Shown piece after piece: positions 1 through 8,405 of a stretch of 35,780 bases of DNA. Where the stretch lies: positions 1-35,780 of the forward strand of contig JADNRX010000528.1 in the NCBI GenBank assembly GCA_015501595.1, in the 5' to 3' direction. The notes beneath the pieces were generated by a model. The model searched no databases, had not been told where the DNA came from, and saw only the letters and a list, made by a program, of their open reading frames with translations. Position 1 is the stretch's first letter. Each line of letters begins with the position of its first letter. Origin of the DNA: Hymenopellis radicata (lineage: Eukaryota; Basidiomycota; Agaricomycetes; Agaricales; Physalacriaceae). A program made the position numbers and the translations under genes.

Positions 1-102
1 TTGTGAGTTAAATATCTCAACATTCCTATCATAGAATCTCTCCAAACCTTCAAATATCCTATGCCAGACACTTCAGAGCCCTCATAGAACCAAAAAAATA
101 GG
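1..102. repeat. Partial copy of the ~200-bp direct repeat (copy 0)
   Basis: This stretch matches the inner part of the repeat at 114-314 (from the TTGTGAGTTAAATATCTCAAC motif onward) with scattered substitutions. It is cut off by the window start and diverges after the A-rich tract near 102. It lies only about 10 bp before the next copy, so copies 0 and 1 form a near-tandem pair. Confidence 0.85.
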
Positions 103-113
103 CCTTGAGGGCT

Positions 114-314
114 GTGGGAACACATTCCTAATCGAGGGGGTCTGAAGCCAGAGCCGATCACGATGATTGTGAGTTAAATATCTCAACATCCCTACCATAG
201 AATCTCTCCAAACTTTCAAATATCCTATGCCAGACACTTCAGAGCCCTCATAGAATCAAAAAAATAGGGGGTCAGAAAAACTTTTTTAAATAATTTGGCC
301 CACAGCCTATTAAT
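114..314. repeat. ~200-bp direct repeat, copy 1
   Basis: The sequence from GTGGGAACACATTCC to CACAGCCTATTAAT recurs at 3036-3235 in the same orientation. By eye the only difference is one deleted base (gagccctcat versus gagcctcat). It does not start with TG or end with CA, so it is not a standard LTR. I see no coding potential in it. It could be the end repeat of a non-autonomous element or part of a larger segmental duplication. Confidence 0.85.
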
Positions 315-1000
315 AGGAAGTTCACTCCCAAACCTTTGACACGGGTTTACTGCAGTTTCGGAACCTCGGCGGAGGTTTCAGTACAGCTTCGATACGAGGG
401 ATCAGGTCGGGCGGAGGGCGGCGGAGCGGTGCGCCACATCACGTGGTCAAAGCAGGTGCCGGTAAGTAACGGTAAGAAACCGTATCGAAACCTCCCTCCG
501 GAGGCAGGTAGGTTGCTAACCGTTACTTGCCGGGGGCGTAGGTTTACTGCGCCATAGGGTTGCGCAGGATACCCCCAATATCGCGCCGTTTGATATTTAA
601 CCGGTTATTAACTGTTAATAACCCGGTTAATAACACCCTCCTCCAGCGCGGGTGTTAATAACCTGTCACATACCTTAGGCACGTGATCAGCGGGGCACAG
701 TCCGGGCGGGACCAGGCAGGAACAGGTGAAAGCCTCTGAAAGGGTAGCTAGGACCCACAATAAATGCCATTTATAAGCTAGAAACATGTCAGAACCCTAA
801 ATTGACCCTTTCTGCACCATGGGAGTCAAAAATCTGAGCTGGAACGGGAAAATGCGCCACACAGTATCACGTGGAGGTTAGTAACCGTTAATAACGGTTA
901 ATAACACCCCCAAAAATTGGGGTATATCCCGCCCATGTTATTAACCGGGCGGGGGAATATCCTACTGCGCCACCTAATCGGTTTACTAAAAAGTCCAAAA
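315..1000. repeat. Inverted-repeat-rich non-coding region (foldback or MITE-like)
   Basis: No gene is supported here. The region is full of GTTAATAAC, GGTTATTAAC and related dyads near 590-660 and 885-950. A near-perfect 15-bp inverted repeat with one mismatch (ccggtaagtaacggt at 459-473, accgttacttgccgg at 519-533) could form a hairpin. The motif tactgcgcca and the pair GCGCCACA...TCACGTGG recur at several places. This texture suggests old non-autonomous transposon ends. Confidence 0.5.
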
Positions 1001-1083
1001 GCAGAAGCAAGAATCGAACTCTCACTTTGGCGAAGGAATTTTAGCAGACATAAGGGGACCTGACCGCTAGACCACAGTGCCAC
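1001..1083 (-). repeat. tRNA-like sequence (SINE head or tRNA pseudogene)
   Basis: On the minus strand the segment carries an A-box-like TGGTCTAGCGG followed about 45 nt later by a B-box-like AGTTCGATTC, then a short T run, as in Pol III genes. The start resembles fungal tRNA-Glu (TGGTCTAGTGG). The acceptor halves do not pair and I cannot draw a convincing anticodon stem, so a functional tRNA is unlikely. A tRNA-derived SINE or a decayed tRNA fits better. Confidence 0.4.
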
Positions 1084-1357
1084 AAGTCCGTGCGAAGTCA
1101 ATCTTTTGAAGTGTACCCCGGTCCCCAAACGGAACAGCTGCTATGAGGCGTGATACTCCAGAATACTGTACGATAGCTAGATGATATCTGAGCATGTATG
1201 TCACTACCACTCGGACGACGGCGATAAGGAAGAGCTTTACTAAGCATGTGCCGACACTGACAGGGAAGTGATCGAAACGCGCCAACCACCCCAAAAACAG
1301 CCAACCGCCACCTGCCGCCACTTTTTTATATACTATTCCGTGACCGCTGACCGCCCG

Positions 1358-1430
1358 CTAACCCTCCTAACCCTTACCGAACCCTAACCGAACCCTTACC
1401 GAACCCTAACCGACCCCCGAACCTAACCCC
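1358..1430. repeat. Degenerate telomere-like CCCTAA repeats
   Basis: The tract alternates CCCTAACCGAA and CCCTTACCGAA-type units and ends in CCTAACCCC. CCCTAA is the complement of the TTAGGG telomere repeat used by many fungi. The units are longer than six bases and imperfect, so this is an interstitial or decayed tract, or a telomere-like minisatellite, rather than a chromosome end. Confidence 0.5.
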
Positions 1431-1817
1431 GCCCCCGAGGCCTTACCTAACTGGGAACCGCCAAACTGATCCCGCCAAAATGGAAGCGCGCTAACTACGC
1501 CATCACCGTCATCCCGCTCGTCCTTCTCCTTATCTCCGTCCTCCAAGTGGTAGTAGTGTTTGCTGTATGTCAGTTGATGTGCTGTGAGATCACTCACTGT
1601 CAGTATGTGTAACCAGTGCGCGCCCCATATCGTTAAGGGTGCAATTACCTGGCTAGTGCAGATAGTGCTAACCCAGCCTAACCCGGGTGAACGTGATAGA
1701 ACGTGATAGTCTATGCGACGTGGTGTGATCCACGTGCTGACTGCCACGGGATGGGACGATACTGGAGTGACTTAGATTTTTTTTTACCATTGCTGGTGCC
1801 TTGAAGTTGCTCAATGC

Positions 1818-1879
1818 AATGAATGAATGAATGAATGAATGAGACAATGGTTGCGGAGGAGAATTAAATTAAATTAAAT
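1818..1879. repeat. Two simple repeats: (AATG)n and (AATTA)n
   Basis: About six AATG units run from 1818 to 1842, followed at 1862-1879 by about three and a half AATTA units. They are simple microsatellites in the non-coding repeat field. Confidence 0.85.
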
Positions 1880-1976
1880 ATGTATCCGCCATAAGGTGAG
1901 GACAGTCTGAGGATGACTGCCTTGATGTATGGTGGATGGGAGGACGTCCTGAGGACTTCTGTGATCTGTACCATAC

Positions 1977-3025
1977 AGTGGGCAGGCCTTCGGGATGTGC
2001 CAAAGGGTAGGCTGAAACAGTGATCAAATAACGGGTCAGTAATGCCGGCGCATCGGACTCTGTGATCACCTTCCATAACGGGACTGCTGAGGACCTACTG
2101 AGGACTTGTTGAGGACTTGCTGAGGACTCGCCGAGGACTCGCCGAGGACCCCCTGAGGACCTCCTGCCATAACGGGAGGGACGCGCCGAGTGAACGTGAT
2201 ATGCGACGTGTTCCATGTGGTGTGTTCCATGTGCTGACTGCCAGTCCACGCGGCGGGATGATGCCAGAACTGACAGAGTCCATCACATCAGAAGGAGCTG
2301 GTCACATCATGAGACTCGTCCAATTCCGTTAGAGGTACCGCCCTGCCGCCCACTGCCCGTACCTTGGTAGTTCTTTGTTGTTTTTACCAAATAGAAAAAA
2401 GTAGAATTCATTTAATCATTTATATTATATTGTGAAGGTAAGCAAAGATGAACCGGAGGAGGAAAATAAAATCTAGCTGAAAAAAACCATAAAATTTTAT
2501 ACCAGACAGTGAGCGGGCCTACGGGGGTAGGCGGAAACAGTGATCAAATAACGGGGTCAGTGATGCCGGCGTATCGGACTCTGTGATCACCTTCCGTAAC
2601 GGGAGGAGAGCCTACCTCCTGTGATCACCTTCCATAACGGGACTGCTGAGGACCTGCTGAGGACCTGCTGAGGACTTGCTGAGGACCTCCTGCCAATAAA
2701 GGGAGGGACGGGAGGGACGGGCGGAGTGAACGTGATATGCGACGTGTTCCATGTGGTGTGTTCCATGTGCTGACTGCCAGGCCACGCGACGGGATGATGA
2801 GCGGGCCAACGGGATGTGCCAAGGGTAGGCGGAAACAGTGATCAAATGATGCGGTGAGTGATGCCGGCGTATCGGACTCTGTGGTCACCTTCCATAACGG
2901 GAGGAGAGCCTGAGGACCTCCTGTGATCACCTGCCATAACGGGACTGCTGAGGACCTGCTGAGGACTTGCTGAGGACTTGCTGAGGACCTGCTGAGGACC
3001 TGCTGAGGACCTGGCCTGAGGACGT
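1977..3025. repeat. Three diverged copies of a ~300-bp satellite unit with a 12-bp minisatellite
   Basis: Three related blocks begin near 1977, 2512 and 2797. Each has the string ggaaacagtgatcaaat (or close), then ccggcg[c/t]atcggactctgtg, ccttccataacggga and a run of CTGCTGAGGAC[C/T] units. The minisatellite runs lie at about 2081-2168, 2641-2692 and 2941-3025. A further shared segment, gtgaacgtgatatgcgacgtg plus ttccatgtgctgactgcca, follows blocks one and two, and a weaker relative lies near 1689-1745. Open frames in this region are by-products of the repeat. Confidence 0.8.
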
Positions 3026-3035
3026 CTTGACGCCC

Positions 3036-3235
3036 GTGGGAACACATTCCTAATCGAGGGGGTCTGAAGCCAGAGCCGATCACGATGATTGTGAGTTAAA
3101 TATCTCAACATCCCTACCATAGAATCTCTCCAAACTTTCAAATATCCTATGCCAGACACTTCAGAGCCTCATAGAATCAAAAAAATAGGGGGTCAGAAAA
3201 ACTTTTTTAAATAATTTGGCCCACAGCCTATTAAT
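3036..3235. repeat. ~200-bp direct repeat, copy 2
   Basis: This is the right-hand partner of 114-314, in the same orientation and differing by one deleted base. It ends at CACAGCCTATTAAT and is followed at once by sequence that reads as the 3' end of a gene, so the repeat block may have invaded that gene from the left. Confidence 0.85.
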
Positions 3236-3240
3236 CGGTT

Positions 3241-3336
3241 GCTCATGATCTTGACAGTGGAGCAATCCCTAATGCCGTGCATGGCCTTTCAACCAACGAG
3301 ATCCTCAGCACCATTGACTGGGATGCCATCGCTTAG
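3241..3336 (+). pseudogene. C-terminal remnant of an unidentified gene
   Basis: Starting right after the repeat boundary, one frame reads 31 codons without interruption and ends in TAG at 3334-3336. Its composition looks like ordinary protein (it includes AHDLDSGAIPNAVHG and STIDWDAIA). No start or upstream exon is visible because the repeat block begins at 3235. I do not recognise the family. A chance open frame cannot be excluded at this length; the evidence is composition and the abrupt junction. Confidence 0.3.
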
Positions 3337-3760
3337 ATGCGGGACTTGGTTCGTGTATGACTAGTGTTCGTTTCTTCCTCTTCTTCGCCTCCTTCCATTA
3401 CTGTATACCCTAATCGTCATCCACCCCACTCGATTCTCTCTCTTTCTCGCATCAGTCCTGATTTGTGTCATATCATTATTACCTTCGTGTTGCATACTTT
3501 CGTGTCTTTCTTTCTGTACCACTGTTTCCTACCTCACTAGTACTGTTGAATCGTATCACTGTAAAACGCACAATGCGTTCCAAATCATCTGGTGTGAATC
3601 TTGAGCTATCACTGGCTAAATACGGGACAAAAACACAGGAAATAGGCAAGGAAATGGTGATCATTTTGGGATAACTACACACAAAGTACCGACCAAAGTG
3701 TTGCTAATCTAAATTGGGTGTCGAGGGACCACTTTCATTATGATAATGTGAGGAATCCGT

Positions 3761-4082
3761 CTAATCCTGCCAAAGCGAACACATTGGGCTTATTTCTCAC
3801 ATTTCGGCGGTATTGTCGCCAACTTACCGCGGGAGGTTTTCCTGATGCCGTGTCATGCCCGATGGTGCCATGATTGTGATGGTGTTCGTTTGTGGTCGTC
3901 CCTGTCGTGGTCGCAGCCATAGTACTCGTCGCTGTCGGTGGAGAGCTTGCCAGCGCTACCATGGTTGTCGCTGCCACGCTATTCGGGCTGAGGCAGGAGC
4001 CGGTCATACGCCTCAACTGACCATTACTCACGCTGTCCAAGAACACGATGTCGCTACTTCTTCGGGGCCGCGCGGTGCTCAT
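3761..4082 (-). CDS. Possible small two-exon gene, Ser/Thr/His-rich product
   Basis: An 85-codon exon (4082-3828) ends at a good donor (GCG followed by GTAAGT). A 61-nt intron ends in TTTGGCAG at 3767, and the next exon is just GAT TAG (3766-3761), giving an 86-residue product. The protein is low in complexity, with runs of Thr and Ala and a His-rich stretch (NEHHHNHG); no domain is recognised. Support is limited to the matched splice sites and composition. The same DNA is also open on the plus strand (3855-4109), so this may be spurious. Confidence 0.25.
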
Positions 4083-4359
4083 TGTGCGCTAGGTCGGTGG
4101 CGGGTATGATGATGGTGGTACGAGGGAAAGGACGGATCAATTTTCAAATTCCATGATCGACTAGTACGGGCGCGCTGATGCATTCACAGACACACGCTCA
4201 CAGCTACTATGGGTGTGCATGCCCGAGTATGGGTGTGCACCCCCGGGTGTGACCGTGCGCGCTCGCGCTCGGTACGAAAGTGGTGATAGTTGTATATACT
4301 CCCCTCTCCGCCTATACAACACCATGCCGTCGTCTTCTCGCTCCCTGATACTGAAATAC

Positions 4360-4821
4360 CGCTACTGTACACTTTAATTCAATTCGTCGGTCACGGGTCA
4401 CAGGCGACCCGAAATCGACGAAAAGTCACAGCGGTCACAGCGAAAATCCCAAAAAAATCATCGGCGGGCCCCGCCAGCCTCCCGCCGCAGCTCCGCCGCG
4501 GCGGCAATTACTATACTGTACCGTTCCGACCGGATATTCGCATAACGCGTCACGCGGCTGTGCGAACCTAACTTACGGCTTAGGATAACGCGTAACGCGG
4601 CTAGATTTCAGGGTCAAATCGCTCAAAACGGCAATTTTTCGGGCCGCCTGCGGCGGGACTTCCAAATCGGGCCATGTGCCTGAAAACGAACTTGTTCCCT
4701 GTAAGTTCGCGGCATAACGCGTCACACGCCGCGAACCTACGGTCGGAACGGTACAGTATATGGTAATTCGACGAATCCATAATTTCGTCGGACCGGTCAC
4801 AGGTCACATGGGCCGACGAAC
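4360..4821. mobile_element. Palindromic MITE-like element
   Basis: A perfect 21-bp inverted repeat lies at 4512-4532 and 4740-4760 (core CTGTACCGTTCCGACCG and its complement), and the pairing continues outward into AATTAC/GTAATT after a 2-nt bulge. Near both outer edges are related hairpins built from TTCGTCGG...C(C)GACGAA around GGTCACA motifs (4383-4422 and 4783-4820). ATAACGCGT[C/A]ACGCGGC motifs repeat inside. No protein is encoded. Exact ends and a target duplication could not be fixed. Confidence 0.6.
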
Positions 4822-5023
4822 TTGAATGAAAGTCTACAGTATTACGCTTTCATAGCCGATTGGTTGTGCACCCTCCTGTTCGCAATCGCGACCGGGATTG
4901 ACGACGATGCCGAAATCATGTTCGTGTATTTCTTCTCTCACATGTCCTCATCTTATGCATAACTCTCCAGCGACTTCATGTTTTCCCCAGACTATGGTGC
5001 TGTTTATAGCGGTATCTTCGAAC
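4820..5023 (+). pseudogene. 5' part of a host gene split by the Plavaka element
   Basis: Two exon-like pieces lie left of the transposon. The first, starting somewhere near 4820, reads through ADWLCTLLFAIATGIDDD and ends at donor GTATTT (4926). A 45-nt intron with a TAAC-type branch ends at 4970. The second piece (4971-5023) reads DFMFSPDYGAVYSGIFE and stops at the transposon border. Its frame continues without a stop into 11770 when the element and one GAAC copy are taken away. The true start is not visible because the palindromic element lies just upstream. Family not recognised. The intron is an inference; the open frame across the junction is seen directly. Confidence 0.5.
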
Positions 5024-5038
5024 ATCAGTAAATTCACG
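5024..5038 (+). repeat. Left terminal inverted repeat
   Basis: ATCAGTAAATTCACG, the exact reverse complement of 11751-11765. The match continues weakly inward (ATCTATAGGCGG versus ATCATAGACGG). It is preceded by the target-site copy GAAC at 5020-5023. Confidence 0.85.
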
Positions 5039-5042
5039 GATC

Positions 5043-5091
5043 TATAGGCGGCATAGTCTATGCCGCCTATACCGGTTTTCACCGGTATAGG
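5043..5091. repeat. Overlapping subterminal palindromes
   Basis: TATAGGCGGCATAG and its exact complement (5043-5056, 5058-5071) form a 14-bp stem with a 1-nt loop. CCTATACCGGT and its complement (5066-5076, 5081-5091) form an 11-bp stem with a 4-nt loop. The two stems share 5066-5071, so they cannot both form at once. In DNA transposons subterminal repeats are usual transposase-binding sites; that role is inferred. Confidence 0.8.
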
Positions 5092-5399
5092 AGAAAAGTG
5101 AATCTGCCAATCCTATACCACCTGTACTTATGCATTGGTATAGAGAAGTAATTGTCTATACTAGATTTACGAGTGGTTCTATGCCATTTATACCAACCTT
5201 TCTATTGGATTCTATATCGATTCACACATTATAGGGCTCAAATGCAGCATGAAATTGACAGGTCATCCTATTCTAGCCATCTACGCCGGGGAACACACTC
5301 ATACGATCATCATGCGACGCCGGTACCCGTTGAAGCTGTCAGAAATGGCAATATCAGCGAGGTGCATAGAAAACCTGTGCGACTTATACGCACCACGAA

Positions 5400-8074
5400 C
5401 TACATCCGAAGAGAGGGTGTAAACAGACCAGCGTCGAGGCCGCTGCCGCTGGCAACAGGCACATTCTGTCCCTTCTTCTTCGTGAGGTATGGCTTGGCGG
5501 CTGTGATCACCGTCCTCCAGGTATCCAGCGTGAACTTCTGCTTTATCTGCACGAACAAGCTAGCCGAAATAGTTCCCCACGGATCGTCGCGGAAGCTGAT
5601 GGCATTGTTCTTCGATCCTCGCTCCTCATCAGTCGTTTGTCGCACACCAGTCTTCCACAACGACAGGCTGTACATGGCCTATTAAACGAAGAAATCAGTG
5701 CAAGAACTTGTGGTGAGATAGAGTTTACAGACAGCCGTCGCACATAAGGCGAGTCCAGCGGCGGGAACCCCATACGATTTGGCGGGTGTTTTTGTTTGAA
5801 CGCAGTACAGATAGTATCCGAACACCCGGAGGACGATGGGAGAGAGGAAAGCACCAGCTTCCTGTGGCCAGTTGTTAGTGTACGAAATGATTGAGAAATA
5901 AGGGCGTACCGGTCCAGGAGCCTCCGGGTCGAGGTAGATGAAATGGTAGTCTGTCAGTTGATACTCGACCCAACGCTCAATCTCGTCTGCGGATGAGAAG
6001 TTTGTCTCGCAGTAGTTGTCGGTGCCAGCGCGCGCGTTCTTGGCGATTTCGCTTCGCAGAGTTCGCAAGTATTGCATGGCCTACATCCGCTTTCATCAGA
6101 TGATGCACCATGTGAGAAAAGCAACATACCACATTCATAACGGCGTCATTCTCGACTCGGCTCTTCCCATGTTCATCGAGAGGAGATAGGTATTTGAAGA
6201 CAACATTGGTCCAGAGATCGACGACGACCGATTTGAGGTCAGCATGTCCGGTGGTTGAAAACGGATATTCGACTTGCAAGGATCCGGACCAATCGTAAAG
6301 TGCTGGAATAAAGCTCTCCTTGAAGCGGCGCGTGTCAACAGGGTGGTTTGCAAAAGGAAGATCGATAAGAGCGAAGGTTTTCTTCGTCCGAGTGGTTTTC
6401 GTGGTGACGGCGTCAAGGTCGACGTCTTTCAAGACGATTGCAGTGTCAGTTGGGGTGGAAGTCTAGAAGTTAACTGATAAGGAAATGATCACATGCGCAC
6501 AAATCACGCACCGATTTACCCTGTTTTCCCTTCTTCGCCTTACCCTTTTCCTTCGTTGATCCTCCTGGCAGCAGCAACTGCCAGTTCCCGTTCATCCCGC
6601 CTACGTCGCTAGTACGCGACCGTTTGGCACTGTAACCAATTAGCAGCAATCTCAACACGGCTGCTCGACGTACTTGTCCTTTTCATTGTCGTCCGTTTCC
6701 TTTCGCTTGGATCCAGTTTTTGCGCCAGCCGTCGGAACAACCGCCATGGAAGGACGCGATGGTGGTGGAAGGGCGCGAGAGTCAGTAATCTCCTTGCGCA
6801 TAGCAACTTTGTCGGGTTTGACCTGTGAGTCGTTATCAGCAGCTTGATTATTTGGGAACGGCCACTTACTTTGGGTACTTGCAGCTTAGCCACCAATGTT
6901 TTCTTGCCTTTCGTTGCTGCAGTCTGGGACTCTTTGCCTTTCGCTTTCGCCGCCTTCTTCAAGAGGAGTTTTGCCTGCATTTTGGCGATCTCGCGCGCCA
7001 TCTCCGCCTCGTCCTCGTCCTCCTTGTCCTCCTCGTCTGAATCGACGAGCATCCTGTCGTCATCCGCACTAGGGGATGCGCTGCCGCGGTAGTCGCCATC
7101 ACCGTCGGATACATCAAGGACGTCCTCGGCCTCCTGGCCGTCGTAGATGTTCGCACCTTGGTGGCGAGCAGCCTTTCCCTTTCCTACGTCTTCCACCTCT
7201 TCATCCTGTCGCTCGCGCACGCCCATGTTCCCAAAAAACAGGTCGTCTGAACCGTCAGCCTCAGGATCATTGTGGAGGAAAGTGTCGTGCCCCGTGCCAT
7301 CCTCCATCTCGCCATCGCTCTCGTCCTCGCCACCAGGCAAGTTTCCCTCAGACTCTAACTCGGGGACGAGGCCAAAGTCTGGTCGTGCGAGAGGTGAAGG
7401 TGTGCGGTGTAGAGTCCGGGAAGCTCTTGGCGATTGTGGGAAGCGCTTCGGGGTCAATTTATGAATGGGAGGCGGCGGAGTACCACCACCATCGTCGACG
7501 CTAGAGTCACCATCGCTTACAGGCTCCTTCGAGACCGTGGCCGATTCGGTGACTTTCTTACCTTTACTCTCATTCTCGAGCAAGGCTCGGACGGAGACAG
7601 TCTCAACGACGGCGACGGCGACGCTCTCAACGACGGCAGCGGGGACGCTCTCAACAACAGTGGCAGAGGAAGAATCTGGGACAACAACAGACGACGAAGC
7701 TGTAGGGGCGGGCTTCCTTGTCCTGGTAGCGGCTTTGATGGGAATTATCTTTTCGGAGACGCGTAGCATGTCGGCTACGGAGACGTTTTGCATCTGCAAA
7801 TGTTTGTAAGTCAATTTCTTCGCAAGAGACGGCGAAAAATAACCTCTTTATCTTCCTTTGCTAGCTGGTCTTCCATGGCTGCGATGCGGGCTGTCTTCTG
7901 CTTCTGCTCCGCTGCTTTTTTCTTCGCAGCGGTTGCCTTTTTATTCGCCTTTACCTGGTCGGCCTTTTCGCGTGCTTCGCGCTGCTCTTCGCGCGAGACA
8001 GGGATGAGCTCCTTTGGCGTCACGACCCTCTTGTTGCGCAATGACATCTTTTCCGGAGGCGGTTGTGGGGCCAT
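5400..8074 (-). CDS. DUF6532 domain protein inside the transposon
   Basis: Eight exons fit without a frame break: 8074-7844, 7793-6870, 6822-6674, 6629-6512, 6462-6130, 6080-5910, 5861-5733 and 5678-5400, giving 777 residues. Introns are 44-54 nt; one donor (after 5733) is the weak GTCTGT. Residues ~1-470 are low in complexity: Lys/Ala-rich at first, then Ser/Val/Thr, acidic around the DEEDKEDEDEAEM stretch, then Lys-rich. Residues ~480-720 match what I recall of DUF6532: RRFKESFIPALYDWSG, DLWTNVVFKYLSPLDEHG, LRSEIAKNA, a WVEYQL...FIYLDPEAP stretch, GAFLSPIVLRVFGYYL and the closing ALCATA...SLWKTG. DUF6532 has no known biochemical function and is greatly expanded in Agaricomycetes. Within this element it is head-to-head with the transposase, which suggests cargo or an accessory transposition or chromatin factor. 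The frame is intact although the transposase has a frameshift. Confidence 0.8.
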
Positions 8075-8405
8075 GGTGAAGAACGATGTTGTAGTCGGAG
8101 AAGGAAAATGCTCGATCGGTAAGTAATAACGCGTTGCTATTGTTAATATGTTGGTAACCCTTCCAAGCCGGATTTGGCCTTTTCTATCTTTCCAACTTAC
8201 GACGATTCAACGACCAGCTCAGCCGGTGAGTTTATTCTCACAGTGCCAATGTGCTAGGCTGACTTAAGGCTAGCAGCCGTTGTACGTTTGCGAGGATATT
8301 GTCAATCCTGCGCGCGATTTATCACACATCTATTCGCGTGTTCGATAGTCTGCTCCGCACCATACATCACGCTATCGAGCTATTCAAGGCTTGTCACCGG
8401 GAGGC
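8075..8405. promoter_or_regulatory. Shared divergent promoter region of the two transposon genes
   Basis: These 331 bp separate the start codons of the minus-strand DUF6532 gene (8074) and the plus-strand transposase (8406). I see no clear TATA box and no other gene. The head-to-head layout implies a bidirectional promoter, so both genes of the element may be expressed together. The role is inferred from position only. Confidence 0.5.

Noticed and set aside
2081..3025. CRISPR-like repeated units
   Set aside because: The units are contiguous 12-bp minisatellite copies without unique spacers, and the genome is fungal.
1869..3159. Ser/Gln/Pro-rich repeated ORFs in the satellite region
   Set aside because: They arise from translating the 12-bp minisatellite and its flanks; the same peptides recur with each block.
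5152..5685. 177-codon plus-strand frame
   Set aside because: It is antisense to the last exons of the DUF6532 gene, which has matching splice sites and family motifs.
7076..7809. Several plus-strand frames rich in Ser/Arg/Pro
   Set aside because: They are antisense shadows of the low-complexity exon 2 of the DUF6532 gene.
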